Shown piece after piece: positions 16,957-31,598 of a stretch of 64,000 nt of DNA. The notes under the pieces are model-generated. The model made no database searches and was not told the origin of the DNA. It saw only the letters and a list, made by a program, of their open reading frames with translations. This DNA comes from Afipia sp. GAS231 (GTDB lineage: Bacteria; Pseudomonadota; Alphaproteobacteria; Rhizobiales; Xanthobacteraceae), in assembly GCF_900103365.1 (NCBI RefSeq), contig NZ_LT629703.1, positions 124,001 to 188,000 on the forward strand. The letters run 5' to 3'. The translations under genes and the position numbers were made by a program. Positions within the stretch are counted from its first letter, which is position 1, and the number at the start of each line of letters is the position of its first letter.

Positions 16957-18573
16957 ATGGCGGCAAGGTCCGATTTGGCGCCCGCCCGCTGGCGTCAGCC
17001 GTTTCTGAAATGGTTCGACGGAATTGAGCGGGGTTGGGCGATCCCACTTCTGCTGGTCGGCTTTGTTGCCCTGTGGTGGGCGTTTCTATCCATTGCCTAT
17101 CTAGGAGCCGATCTTCATCCGGACGTACTGGAAACGTGGACCCTCGGGCGCACTTTCGAGTGGGGCAATCCGAAGCATCCGCCCCTGATGGGCTGGGTGG
17201 CTCGCGCATGGACATCGATATTTCCGCTGACCGACTGGTCCCTGCAATTGATGTCGATGGTCAACGCGGCCGTCGCATTGTGGTGCGTCGACTTGATCTC
17301 CCGCCGCTTTGTGACGGGCGACAAGCGGATCATCGTGTTGCTGCTTCTGATGCTGTTGCCGACTTACCAGTTTCACGCCCAGCGCTTCAACGCCAACTCG
17401 GTGTTGCTGGCGATCTGGCCGCTTGCGACATATTGCTTCCTGCGATCTTTCGAGAGCCGCCATTTGGTTTGGGCCGCCGCCGCGGGCGCAACGGCCGCGA
17501 TTGCGATGCTTGGCAAATATTACTCGATCTTCCTGGTCGGAAGCTTCGTTTTCGCTGCGATCTGTCACCCGCAACGCCGCGCCTATTTCGGTTCGGGGGC
17601 GCCGTTGGTCTCCGTGGTGGCGGGACTTGTCGTGCTCGGGCCGCATTTGCACTGGCTGGCGACAACCGGCGCGGCGCCGTTCGACTATGCGCTCGCTCAT
17701 GCGGGCTTCGGCTTCGGGCAGGCACTCGATGAAGCGCTTTTCTTCGTTCTGGGCCTGGCCGCAACGCTGGCCATACCTGCCGCAACCTGGGTGATGATCG
17801 CAGGGTATCGCCTGGAACGATTTCCGCAGGACTACAGAACGATAAACGACGGCCTCCGGTTGCTGTTCCTGGTAGCCGTTGGAACCCTTGTTTTTCCCAT
17901 CGTCACCGCCGTCGCGCTTGGCACGGACATGCCTTCGCTCTGGGCACATCAGGGCCTGTTCCTGCTGGCCGTCCTGATCGTTTGCGGGACCAGCTATCGG
18001 ATCGAGCGATTTTACACGGTCAATCTGGCGGTCATGATGACCGGCATCGCGTTGATCGCCGTCATCGTTGCCGCGCCGATACACGCGATCTACCGGAACA
18101 TTCACGGTTACGAAGAAGGTCGTAGCTTTTACCGGCTGGCCGCCGAAGAGTTGACCCGGGAATGGCATGAACAAACAAACATGCCGCTGGCGGCGGTGAG
18201 CGGCGATGACGCGCTGGCGTTCGCAACGGCCTTTTACAGCCCGGATCATCCGGTTTACGCGAGGCCGTTCGCCTACCAATATACCTGGGGCTTGCCACGC
18301 CAGACCACTCTCAAGCGGGGCTGGGCGGCCTTGTGCTTTGAAGGAGACGCACCCTGCATCGAATGGATGCAAAAAACCTCGGCGCGCGCGACCGAATTCC
18401 TCAACGCGCAATTCGTCGTGCAATCGAGGCTGTTGGGAACGCCCGGAACGAGCCGGCGCGTGATCGCCCTGATCGTGCCCCCTGCCCGCACGGATCCGAT
18501 CACGCCGCCAATTGGCCCAAGCAACGAGGATCTCAGCGCCAGAAAGCGAATACAATCGAGCCCGGAAAACTGA
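16957..18573 (+). CDS. Family 39 glycosyltransferase (ArnT/PMT-like membrane protein)
   Basis: About 538 residues with many membrane helices. N-terminal features of the PMT_2 superfamily are present: a first helix WAIPLLLVGFVALWW, then an acidic loop (ADLHPDVLETWTLGR), the pattern GNPKHPPLMGW, and HAQRFNANSVLLA. Such enzymes move sugars from polyprenyl-phosphate carriers to lipid A, other glycans or proteins on the periplasmic side. The substrate is unknown. The start is uncertain: ATG 16957 is used, TTG 16921 is possible. It lies between the gyrA-end duplicate and gyrA, so it may have been inserted. Confidence 0.8.
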   Translation: MAARSDLAPARWRQPFLKWFDGIERGWAIPLLLVGFVALWWAFLSIAYLGADLHPDVLETWTLGRTFEWGNPKHPPLMGWVARAWTSIFPLTDWSLQLMSMVNAAVALWCVDLISRRFVTGDKRIIVLLLLMLLPTYQFHAQRFNANSVLLAIWPLATYCFLRSFESRHLVWAAAAGATAAIAMLGKYYSIFLVGSFVFAAICHPQRRAYFGSGAPLVSVVAGLVVLGPHLHWLATTGAAPFDYALAHAGFGFGQALDEALFFVLGLAATLAIPAATWVMIAGYRLERFPQDYRTINDGLRLLFLVAVGTLVFPIVTAVALGTDMPSLWAHQGLFLLAVLIVCGTSYRIERFYTVNLAVMMTGIALIAVIVAAPIHAIYRNIHGYEEGRSFYRLAAEELTREWHEQTNMPLAAVSGDDALAFATAFYSPDHPVYARPFAYQYTWGLPRQTTLKRGWAALCFEGDAPCIEWMQKTSARATEFLNAQFVVQSRLLGTPGTSRRVIALIVPPARTDPITPPIGPSNEDLSARKRIQSSPEN

Positions 18574-18696
18574 CCCGTCCGACTTTTCCTACCGACGTTG
18601 GCACGTCTGGACAAGCAGTCGGGCGGGCGTTACGCGCCGCAGCCACCGATTTCGAGGCGAACCGATCGTACGCGACGGTTCCTGGCCGCGGCGGCG

Positions 18697-21429
<2,733 letters not shown>

Positions 21430-21632
21430 AGGGGAATCCGGTCAGTTCTCAGTTGAGAATCATATAGCGCATCAGGGGTCGGATAACCACCCCATGGCCC
21501 CCTGGCCGGGCTGTTTTTCCCTCCGTTTTTTCATAGACTTACCCGATTTCCCGGCGGCTCCTGCGGGCCGCTCCCGGCGGACCGATTTTGGACCTGGAAC
21601 ACCGCGTCCGAGGGGTGCGTTTCCGCCTTCTT

Positions 21633-22031
21633 TCACTGCCCGAAAATCACCGCATGCATGATGCGTCCGGGCAGCAGGGTGAACAGCCCGGCGATCACCA
21701 GGCCGCCGCTGAAGATACCGATCATGATTCGACTGTGCCGCCGCACATCGTGGCGGTGCGCGCGGATGACGGCGATCGGCAGCATGACCAGCACCATGAT
21801 CGACAGCAGATGGATCGGGCTCCACGGGCCGAGCAGCCTGAGCTGGTGGATCCAGAGCGAACTGGCGGCCACCGTGGCCATCAGGGCGACCCAGATCCAG
21901 CCGATGGTCCGGTGCGGCAGCGTTCCCTTGGGGGCCGCGAACTGGACGATCCCCAGCGCCAGCGCAGCCATCGCCGCGAAGGAGTGAAGCGGTATCGCAG
22001 GCGCGGCATCGAGCAATGGCGCAAGGCTCAT
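21633..22031 (-). CDS. DUF2306-type membrane protein
   Basis: 132 residues with four predicted helices; the pattern HxxxA...G..QF...KG..HR..GW.W (KGTLPHRTIGWIW) and the following HR..DV..H (RAHRHDVRRHSRIM) are typical of the DUF2306 family of small integral membrane proteins with conserved histidines. Possibly heme- or quinone-related, but unproven. It lies between ssb and gyrA on the same strand. Confidence 0.78.
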   Translation of the reverse strand: MSLAPLLDAAPAIPLHSFAAMAALALGIVQFAAPKGTLPHRTIGWIWVALMATVAASSLWIHQLRLLGPWSPIHLLSIMVLVMLPIAVIRAHRHDVRRHSRIMIGIFSGGLVIAGLFTLLPGRIMHAVIFGQ

Positions 22032-22149
22032 GTCTCAAGACTCATGTCTCATGACGGGCTCCGAGGGTCTGCGCGTTCGATCAGGGGGCCGAGGCGCGAA
22101 ATGGCTTAGGCGAAACTCCTAATGTAAATATCATTAACATAACGATAGG

Positions 22150-22182
22150 TCAAAACATCGCCCGCCCCTGCCAGAGGCGGGC
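22150..22182 (-). terminator. Putative terminator downstream of ssb
   Basis: 7-bp stem GCCCGCC/GGCGGGC; on the minus strand it is followed by GATGTTTTG. It lies about 130 nt after the ssb stop in an AT-rich 277-nt gap. Confidence 0.4.
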
Positions 22183-22308
22183 TTATGTGCCACTTTGCAA
22201 TGCAATATTGCCGTTTGTTACGGCATTAGGTTAGTCGTAAACAGGACGTAAATACCTGTAACTACGAGGGAATTTCTCGCAAGTCAGGTTATCCCCAGCA
22301 CGCTGGTT

Positions 22309-22809
22309 CTAGAACGGGATATCGTCGTCCATGTCGCTGTTGCTGCGGCCGCCGGCGCCAGCCGCAACCGCACGCCGCGGTGCCGAGCTGACCGGTCCGC
22401 CAGAGCCGAAATCGCCGCCGGAATCATCGGAGCCGAAGCTGCCGCCACCGCCGCCGCTGCGGCCGTCGAGCATCGTCAGGACAGAGTTGAACCCCTGCAG
22501 CACAACTTCGGTCGAGTACTTCTCGACGCCGGACTGGTCGGTCCATTTGCGGGTCTGCAACGCGCCCTCGATGTACACCTTGGCGCCCTTCTTCAGATAC
22601 TGCTCGACGATCTTGCAGAGCGGCTCCGAGAAGATCACCACGCGGTGCCACTCGGTCTTTTCCTTGCGCTCGCCGGTGCCCTTGTCGCGCCAGGTCTCCG
22701 AGGTCGCGATGCTCAGATTGGCGATCGGCCGCCCGTCCTGTGTCCGCCGGATTTCCGGATCCTTGCCGAGATTTCCGACCAGAATCACCTTGTTCACGCT
22801 TCCCGCCAT
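22309..22809 (-). CDS. ssb: Single-stranded DNA-binding protein
   Basis: 166 residues: an N-terminal OB fold ([37 protein letters not shown]), a Gly/Ser-rich linker and the invariant acidic tip DDDIPF that recruits repair proteins. It binds ssDNA in replication, recombination and repair. A LexA-type GTTC-N7-GTTC motif about 240 nt upstream suggests SOS control. Confidence 0.96.
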   Translation of the reverse strand: MAGSVNKVILVGNLGKDPEIRRTQDGRPIANLSIATSETWRDKGTGERKEKTEWHRVVIFSEPLCKIVEQYLKKGAKVYIEGALQTRKWTDQSGVEKYSTEVVLQGFNSVLTMLDGRSGGGGGSFGSDDSGGDFGSGGPVSSAPRRAVAAGAGGRSNSDMDDDIPF

Positions 22810-23359
22810 CGCCGCTCTCCACTCAAAATTACTGCCAAGACCTCACCGAAGACATCACTGGCAAAATCGCCGGGCTTGCCGTCATCGCCGGCCGCCTGCA
22901 GCTTCAACCTGTCGCTCTGTCCGTCGTGCCGGCCCAAAGGCCAACGACGAGACAATCCGGAGCGACCCTATACGCTCGCCGGCGCTGCCGACTTAGCGAT
23001 CCCTCGGCAATCCCCCGGTTATCCACATATAGCACGTCCGAAACCCATGTTCCAGTTTTGTTCTACGCAACTTGCATGCAACTTGTCGGGGGGCGCGCGG
23101 CAAATGATCGTCGCCTGCGCTTCGAGCGGGCGGAGCCTCGACGGGCCTCGAAATGGAACCGGAATCTCCCGGGAGCACGTCACAATACTTAAACAAATCA
23201 TTAACTTGCGGCGCCACACTTGGTCCGCGAGTGTTGCATTTCGGCGACGGCTTTTTCGCTCGATCCAACGTATAGGTTGTTCCAACGATGCGGCGCTCGC
23301 GTCATCACCAAAACGCTTCGGGACCAACGAGAAGCGGTCAACAGCTGGAGAGTACGACC
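22810..23359. other. ssb-omp intergenic region
   Basis: About 550 nt without a gene I can support. It contains the LexA-type box at 23049 and the promoters of divergent ssb and the first omp gene. Confidence 0.6.
23049..23063. promoter_or_regulatory. LexA (SOS) box, alphaproteobacterial type
   Basis: Exact GTTC-N7-GTTC (GTTCCAGTTTTGTTC), the consensus bound by LexA in alphaproteobacteria. It is about 240 nt upstream of ssb and 297 nt upstream of the divergent omp gene; ssb is the expected target. Confidence 0.6.
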
Positions 23360-24124
23360 ATGAAGAAGTTTCTGCTGGGCACGGTTGCCCTCGTTGCCTT
23401 CGCGGCGCCTGCCGCTGCTGCCGATCTCGCTGCGCGTCCCTACACCAAGGCTCCCGCGCCGATGATCGCGGCGATCTATGACTGGAGCGGCTTCTACATC
23501 GGCGCCAACGGCGGCTGGGGTTCGAGCCGCAATTGTTACACCAACACCGCCATTGCCGGCGTCGCCATTGCTCCGGTTGCGGAAGGTTGCCACGACGCCA
23601 CCGGCGGCACCGCGGGCGGTCAGATCGGCTATCGCTGGCAGACCGGCAACTGGGTGTTCGGTCTGGAAGCGCAAGGCAACTGGGCTGACTTCCGCGGCAG
23701 CAATGCCAGCCTCGCCACGCTCGGCCTGTCGACGGACCGCACCAAGATCGATGCCTTCGGCCTGTTCACCGGTCAGATCGGCTACGCCTGGAACAACGCC
23801 CTGCTCTACGTGAAGGGCGGCGCCGCGGTCACCGACAACCGCTATCAAGGCGTGTTGACCGCAACCAACGTCGTCATCGATCGCACCACCCAAACCCGCT
23901 GGGGCGGCACGATTGGCGCCGGCGTTGAATTCGGCTTCGCGCCGAACTGGTCGGCAGCGGTCGAATACGACCATCTGTTCATGGGAACGAACAACAACAC
24001 CTTCACCAGCGTCTTCCCGGTCGCGGGCTTCAACACCCGCACCGACAGTATCAAGCAGAATGCCGACCTCGTCACCGTCCGCGTCAACTACCGCTGGGGC
24101 GGCCCGGTCATCGCGAAGTACTGA
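23360..24124 (+). CDS. Outer-membrane beta-barrel protein, Omp25/RopB type (copy 1)
   Basis: 254 residues: signal peptide ending PAAAA, the conserved linker DLAARPYTKAP, the first barrel strand YDWSGFYIGANGGWG, a middle GQIGYRWQ and the final strand VRVNYRWGGPVIAKY, giving an eight-stranded barrel of the rhizobial Omp25/Omp31 group. ATG 23360 has GGAG upstream. First of three tandem paralogues, each followed by a near-identical terminator. Confidence 0.92.
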   Translation: MKKFLLGTVALVAFAAPAAAADLAARPYTKAPAPMIAAIYDWSGFYIGANGGWGSSRNCYTNTAIAGVAIAPVAEGCHDATGGTAGGQIGYRWQTGNWVFGLEAQGNWADFRGSNASLATLGLSTDRTKIDAFGLFTGQIGYAWNNALLYVKGGAAVTDNRYQGVLTATNVVIDRTTQTRWGGTIGAGVEFGFAPNWSAAVEYDHLFMGTNNNTFTSVFPVAGFNTRTDSIKQNADLVTVRVNYRWGGPVIAKY

Positions 24125-24150
24125 TAGAAACGGCGTCAAACAGGACAGGA

Positions 24151-24177
24151 AAGGCCGGCCTCGCGCCGGCCTTTTTT
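24151..24177 (+). terminator. Rho-independent terminator of omp copy 1
   Basis: AAGGCCGGC-CTCGC-GCCGGCCTT followed by TTTTG; the same hairpin recurs after copies 2 and 3. Confidence 0.9.
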
Positions 24178-24324
24178 GTTGTTGAGGTCAGAAGTTCCCC
24201 TGCTCCGGCCCGCAGCCTGCGTTTTGTTATCTTCCGCGGTGTGTTTGCGCGGCTACAGCGTTTCCGGTTGCGACGGCGTAGATTTGTTGCGGAAGTTGAA
24301 TCGCGCAAACCGGGGAGACTTTTC

Positions 24325-25128
24325 ATGAAGAATCTCGTTTCGGCCGCAGTCGGCCTCGCAGCACTCAGCCTCGCAGCACTCAGCCCCGCCTCGGCCGCCG
24401 ATCTGGCCGCCCGTCCCTACACCAAGGCGCCTCCACCAATCATTGCCGCGGTCTATGACTGGAGCGGATTCTACATCGGTATCAACGGTGGCGGCGCATG
24501 GTCCCACAAGTGCTGGGATACGGGTCCGTTCACCTTCGGTGCGATTGCCGTTTTTGTGAGCCCCGGCGGACGTGAAGGTTGTCACAATGCGAGCGGCGGC
24601 GTGATCGGTGGTCAGGCCGGCTACCGCTGGCAGTCCGGCGCCTGGGTGTTCGGGTTGGAAGCACAGGGCGACTGGGCTGATCTGAAGGCATCCAATACCA
24701 GCTTGATCTTCCTGCCCGGGCTCACCTCTGTGACCGGCGCCACCAACAACACCAAGATCGACGCGATCGGCGTGTTCACCGGTCAGGTCGGCTACGCCTG
24801 GAACAACGTGCTGTTCTACGTGAAGGGCGGCGGCATGGTGGTCAACGACAAGTACCAAGGCACCTTCACCGGCCTCGGCACCGTGTTCGATAATGCCAGC
24901 GAAACCCGCTGGGGCGGCGCGGTTGGAGCCGGCCTCGATTTCGGTATTACGCCGAATGTCGTTGTGGGCGTCGACTACGTGCATGGGTTCATGGGCAGCC
25001 GCAACCTGACCTTCGTCTCCGCGACCACCGGAGTGCTTTCGCGCAACGAGACCATCCGTCAGGACGTCGACATGGTCACCGCCCGCCTCAGCTACAAGTT
25101 CGGCGGCCCTGTGATCGCCAAGTACTGA
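24325..25128 (+). CDS. Outer-membrane beta-barrel protein, Omp25/RopB type (copy 2)
   Basis: 267 residues with the same layout as copy 1: signal peptide with a short internal repeat (LAALSLAALS), DLAARPYTKAP, YDWSGFYIGINGGG and a terminal GGPVIAKY. It differs mostly in the surface loops (for example an insertion around FLPGLTSVTGATNN). Start ATG 24325 with GGGGAGA upstream. Confidence 0.92.
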   Translation: MKNLVSAAVGLAALSLAALSPASAADLAARPYTKAPPPIIAAVYDWSGFYIGINGGGAWSHKCWDTGPFTFGAIAVFVSPGGREGCHNASGGVIGGQAGYRWQSGAWVFGLEAQGDWADLKASNTSLIFLPGLTSVTGATNNTKIDAIGVFTGQVGYAWNNVLFYVKGGGMVVNDKYQGTFTGLGTVFDNASETRWGGAVGAGLDFGITPNVVVGVDYVHGFMGSRNLTFVSATTGVLSRNETIRQDVDMVTARLSYKFGGPVIAKY

Positions 25129-25174
25129 GCTTTGCGCAGGGGTACGGAGCTTCGTTTCAGCCATTGGAATACCG

Positions 25175-25207
25175 AAAGGCCGGCCTCGCGCCGGCCTTTC
25201 GCTTTTG
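25175..25207 (+). terminator. Terminator of omp copy 2
   Basis: AAAGGCCGGC/GCCGGCCTTT hairpin with the same CTCGC loop as copy 1, then CGCTTTT. Confidence 0.8.
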
Positions 25208-25339
25208 GGTACGCCGACGCCCGGGGTGCGACATTCTGTCAGGCTGTGGCTTGGGCGTCACAGCCATCGGCCGCCAAGTTTGCTACCTCTGAATGCATCG
25301 GGGATTCCGAAACAGAAGATGCTACTGGGGAAGTGTTCG

Positions 25340-26137
25340 ATGAAGAAGTTTCTGGTTGCCGCTGCCGGTCTTGTTGCTTCGGGTCTTGGCGCGATGCTGC
25401 TGACGTCACCGGTTTCCGCGGCGGATCTCGCCGCCCGCCCCTATACCAAGGCGCCGACGCCGATGGTGGCCGCGATCTATGACTGGAGCGGCTTCTATAT
25501 CGGCCTCAACGGCGGCGGCGGATCGAGCCACAACTGCTGGGATCTGACCGCCAATAACGGCATCGCCCTTGTGCCGGTCCCGCGCGAAGGCTGCCATGAC
25601 GCAACCGGCGGTTTGGCCGGTGGTCAGATCGGCTACCGCTGGCAATCGGCCAACTGGGTGTTCGGCGTCGAAGCCCAGGGCGACTGGGCCGACCTGAAGG
25701 GATCGAGCGCGAGCGCAACCGCACTCATTCCGTTCAACAACCGGACCAAGATCGATGGCATCGGCCTTTTCACCGGCCAGGTCGGTTACGCCTGGAGCAG
25801 CGTCCTGCTGTATGCGAAGGGCGGCGCCGCCGTCACCCACAACCGATACAGCAACGTCTTCACGGTAAACAACGCCTTCGGCAACGCAGGTACCGAGTTC
25901 AATTCCGCCAGCGACACCCGTTGGGGCGGCACCATCGGCGCCGGCATCGAAGTCGGCTTTGCGCCGAACTGGTCGGTGGCCGCCGAATACAACCACCTGT
26001 TCATGGGCAATCACAACATTGCCTTCGCGGCCACCGCCATCGCGGTTTCGCGCGCCGACAATATTCACCAGGACGTCGACATGGCGACCGTCCGCTTGAA
26101 CTACCGCTGGGGCGGCCCGGTGATCGCGAAATACTGA
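25340..26137 (+). CDS. Outer-membrane beta-barrel protein, Omp25/RopB type (copy 3)
   Basis: 265 residues: a signal peptide (MKKFLVAAAGLVASGLGAML), DLAARPYTKAP, YDWSGFYIGLNGGG and a last strand ending YRWGGPVIAKY. It shares CWD and REGCHDATGG loop features with copies 1 and 2. An in-frame ATG at 25319 is possible, but 25340 is preceded by GGGGAAG and gives a normal signal peptide. Confidence 0.92.
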   Translation: MKKFLVAAAGLVASGLGAMLLTSPVSAADLAARPYTKAPTPMVAAIYDWSGFYIGLNGGGGSSHNCWDLTANNGIALVPVPREGCHDATGGLAGGQIGYRWQSANWVFGVEAQGDWADLKGSSASATALIPFNNRTKIDGIGLFTGQVGYAWSSVLLYAKGGAAVTHNRYSNVFTVNNAFGNAGTEFNSASDTRWGGTIGAGIEVGFAPNWSVAAEYNHLFMGNHNIAFAATAIAVSRADNIHQDVDMATVRLNYRWGGPVIAKY

Positions 26138-26163
26138 GCTTCGCTTCTCCCTGCGAGAAACCT

Positions 26164-26190
26164 AAGGCCGGCCTTGCGCCGGCCTTTTTG
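26164..26190 (+). terminator. Terminator of omp copy 3
   Basis: AAGGCCGGC/GCCGGCCTT hairpin with loop CTTGC, then TTTG. Confidence 0.88.
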
Positions 26191-26252
26191 TTTGTTGGGG
26201 GAACCGCCGCCTGCTGACCGCTGCTGCCAAACGAGAAGAGCTTCTTTTTTTG

Positions 26253-26299
26253 ACGCGTTTTCTTCACGCGAACCGGTTCCCACCTCGCTTGAAAGCGCT
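26253..26299. repeat. Dispersed palindromic repeat upstream of uvrA
   Basis: Contains ACGCGTTTTCTTCACGCGAA then CCGGTTCCCACCTCGCTTGA then AAGCGCT; the same family appears in opposite orientation at 44017-44048. Common Bradyrhizobium intergenic repeat, from memory. Confidence 0.6.
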
Positions 26300-26353
26300 A
26301 TGGGTCAAAACAATCCGTTGATGAGTCTGCGGCGGCACTGGAAATCCTGTCCC

Positions 26354-26368
26354 GTTCTTCCTACGTTC
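26354..26368. promoter_or_regulatory. LexA (SOS) box upstream of uvrA
   Basis: Exact GTTC-N7-GTTC (GTTCTTCCTACGTTC), 80 nt before the uvrA start. uvrA is a classical SOS gene, so this is probably functional. Confidence 0.7.
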
Positions 26369-26448
26369 CAGCTTTCGCTCATCGGCGCCCCGGACCACCC
26401 CGGCGGTACGCCCAACGTCGTGCGTCTCACGCGCGTGGAAATGCCGCT

Positions 26449-29433
<2,985 letters not shown>

Positions 29434-29541
29434 CTGCACGAATGTGCAGGCGGGTCTGGATTAACGATCGGTGAAATCACTGCATCAAAAAAACGCGAGA
29501 AGTGCATAAATTCCGCAACCTATAGCTGCTAAGTCCTGTTG

Positions 29542-30510
29542 ATGAGTGCACAAGCGATACAAGCCGAGACCGGACAAGATCAGGAAGCCACGCCATCGGC
29601 CACAAAAGGCCGATGGGGCGTCGATCTCATCGGAAGCATGGTCTACTACCCGTTCGGTCCTGCTTTCCAGGGCTATCGCGCGACCGATGCCGCTGCCGAG
29701 GTCCGGATTAGAGCCGCAGACGAACATTACGATCAATCCTCCAAACTTGCTCTACCGGTGTCCGGCGCGTTGGCTGCCGGATTGCTGTATCTGCTCGGGC
29801 TGCTTTTTGATCGACATCCTGTACTGGCCGTCACTTTCTTTTACGCCGCCATAATAATGATCGTCGGAATCATCGCAGCTCTTCGGTTTAAAGTTGTAAG
29901 AGCGTCTCTCGCGGGCCTTGCGACCGCACCGGCAGAAGTTGTTTCTCGACAACGATTGATCAAGACCTTGGGAATGGCGGTCTCAACCATCGTCGTCTTC
30001 TGGCTGGTACTATATCTGTACGACCTGCGCCTGGATGCTCTCGCAGCCGATCATCCCAAAGAAATGCGTTTCTACCCGACTGTTGCCGGAAACATGATCT
30101 ACGCTGCGGTAGGCTTGCCGTTCCTTTTCGCTGCAATCGTTCATTTCGACAAGTTGGCGGCCAGGGCCGGACAGAACAGAACGACCTTCGCGTTGCTCCT
30201 GTTTGCTATGTTTCAGTTGGGAGCCCTTGCGATCATCGTCTTTAAATTCATCGACCCCAAGCCGAGCATTGCTATTTCGGAACGTTCGCTTGTGTGTGGC
30301 TGGCGGCACGATTGGCGAGAAATGACCGGTGTGGACCTGAGCGATGGTCGCAAGGGAAAGGAATACGCCGTTGTGAAACTCCAGCCGCCGGTCGTTCGTG
30401 CGCTGGGTATATCCAGCGACCGTTGCCGGATCGATGGCCTGTCCGTCGACTACGAAGACGTATACCGAACCATCGTCTCGGCGTGGCAACCGCATGCCAA
30501 TGACCCGTAG
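29542..30510 (+). CDS. Multi-spanning membrane protein of unknown function
   Basis: 322 residues: a soluble N-terminus (about 65 residues), two paired helices (SGALAAGLLYLLGLLF, FFYAAIIMIVGIIAAL), further helices (TLGMAVSTIVVFWLVLYL, IYAAVGLPFLFAAIV, FALLLFAMFQLGALAIIVF) and a soluble C-terminal domain of about 85 residues with two Cys. TTG one codon upstream is possible. I do not recognise the family. Confidence 0.6.
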   Translation: MSAQAIQAETGQDQEATPSATKGRWGVDLIGSMVYYPFGPAFQGYRATDAAAEVRIRAADEHYDQSSKLALPVSGALAAGLLYLLGLLFDRHPVLAVTFFYAAIIMIVGIIAALRFKVVRASLAGLATAPAEVVSRQRLIKTLGMAVSTIVVFWLVLYLYDLRLDALAADHPKEMRFYPTVAGNMIYAAVGLPFLFAAIVHFDKLAARAGQNRTTFALLLFAMFQLGALAIIVFKFIDPKPSIAISERSLVCGWRHDWREMTGVDLSDGRKGKEYAVVKLQPPVVRALGISSDRCRIDGLSVDYEDVYRTIVSAWQPHANDP

Positions 30511-30557
30511 GCGGAGACGCGAATTCCGTTCTGAGTCAAATGCTACTAGCCTGCGTT

Positions 30558-30626
30558 GGATGGGTTCAGCGCAGCGAAACTCGCCCTTCTGTTGGTGGGT
30601 TACGGCTTCGCCTAATCCACCCTACT
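30558..30626. repeat. Dispersed GGTGGGTTACG/GGATGGGTT repeat
   Basis: Fragments GGATGGGTTCAGCGCAGCGA and GGTGGGTTACGGCTTCGCC, then TAATCCACCCTAC, related to the repeat at 6165-6246; it lies between convergent genes. Confidence 0.6.
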
Positions 30627-30843
30627 TCGGCGTCCCCTCGCGCTTCTCCAGCGCGGCGGCGATCCGCTCCAGGTTGACATTCATGCGACGGGATTCCGCA
30701 ACCTGCTGTTCATACAGCTCGATCAAGGTCGCGCCGGACGATCCACGCGCGCGCATTCCGGCCGAACGCGAAAACCAGAACCACAGGCCGATCAGCACCA
30801 GGAACGGCAGCCACGAGATCGCCAGGTCGATCCATTTGTCCAT
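30622..30843 (-). CDS. Small single-span membrane protein
   Basis: 73 residues: one N-terminal helix (ISWLPFLVLIGLWFWFSR) and a charged helical C-terminus (LIELYEQQVAESRRMNVNLE) that could form a coiled coil. The N-terminus recalls the anchor region of FtsH-like proteins, but no protease domain is present. Confidence 0.7.
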   Translation of the reverse strand: MDKWIDLAISWLPFLVLIGLWFWFSRSAGMRARGSSGATLIELYEQQVAESRRMNVNLERIAAALEKREGTPK

Positions 30844-31019
30844 CTAAAACGTCTCCGGTTACACCACCTGTCCGCAAGCGAGAGCATTTGATGGCATAGC
30901 GCTATTCACCACGCAATCTCAGATTGATTTCGATCGATAAATGCACGATCGTTCGGATGCGTCACCCTGAGCGGCGCATGACGCATTGGCCTTCGGCCCA
31001 CGATGACGGGAGCGCCCAT

Positions 31020-31598
31020 TTGAGCGAGATCGCGGAGCCAGCCAAGTTTCACTTCACCTTCAGGGTAACCGAAGCAGATGGCACGATTTTCCGGCAACTC
31101 CTCATCAAGAATACCAAGCCCTACCTCAGCAAGCTTGCGCTGAGAGGGATCCCTCTCCTCGCCTTCACCGTCATCCTTGTCCCGACGATCACCGCCCAGT
31201 ATTTCGACAAGCTGCCGCTCTCCGCGGTGCTGATGACGGAACTGTCGTTTGCCGTCGGATATCTGGCGGCGGTGGCAGGCCTCCTCTTCGCGACCCGCCG
31301 CATGCAGCGAGACCTGTTCAAACATACGCGAAGCGCACGCGAGCTGTTCGATTGCAGTTTTGACGATTCCGGCGTCACCGTCGGCAAGGGCACGCTGGTG
31401 AGCCGGATGACCTGGGACGCGATATCGGCCGTCGAGGATATCGGCATCATCGTCGCCTTCTGGTATGACCCGACCCAGGGCTTTTTCCTGCCGTATCATG
31501 TCTTCAAGGACGATGCCTCGCGCATCGCGTTTTCGACGTGGGCAAAGGAGCGTGCGCGCGATGCGGCATCGGTTCGGCCCGCGGCGGCGCCGATTTAG
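31020..31598 (+). CDS. YcxB-like membrane protein
   Basis: 192 residues from TTG 31020, which has GGGAG 7 nt upstream; an ATG at 30978 is the alternative. Two helices (LRGIPLLAFTVILVPTI, SFAVGYLAAVAGLLFA) are followed by a C-terminal beta-rich region (VTVGKGTLVSRMTWDAISAV ... YHVFKDDASRIAF) matching the YcxB-like C-terminal domain. Function unknown. Convergent with the propeller gene; the stops overlap. Confidence 0.7.
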   Translation: MSEIAEPAKFHFTFRVTEADGTIFRQLLIKNTKPYLSKLALRGIPLLAFTVILVPTITAQYFDKLPLSAVLMTELSFAVGYLAAVAGLLFATRRMQRDLFKHTRSARELFDCSFDDSGVTVGKGTLVSRMTWDAISAVEDIGIIVAFWYDPTQGFFLPYHVFKDDASRIAFSTWAKERARDAASVRPAAAPI

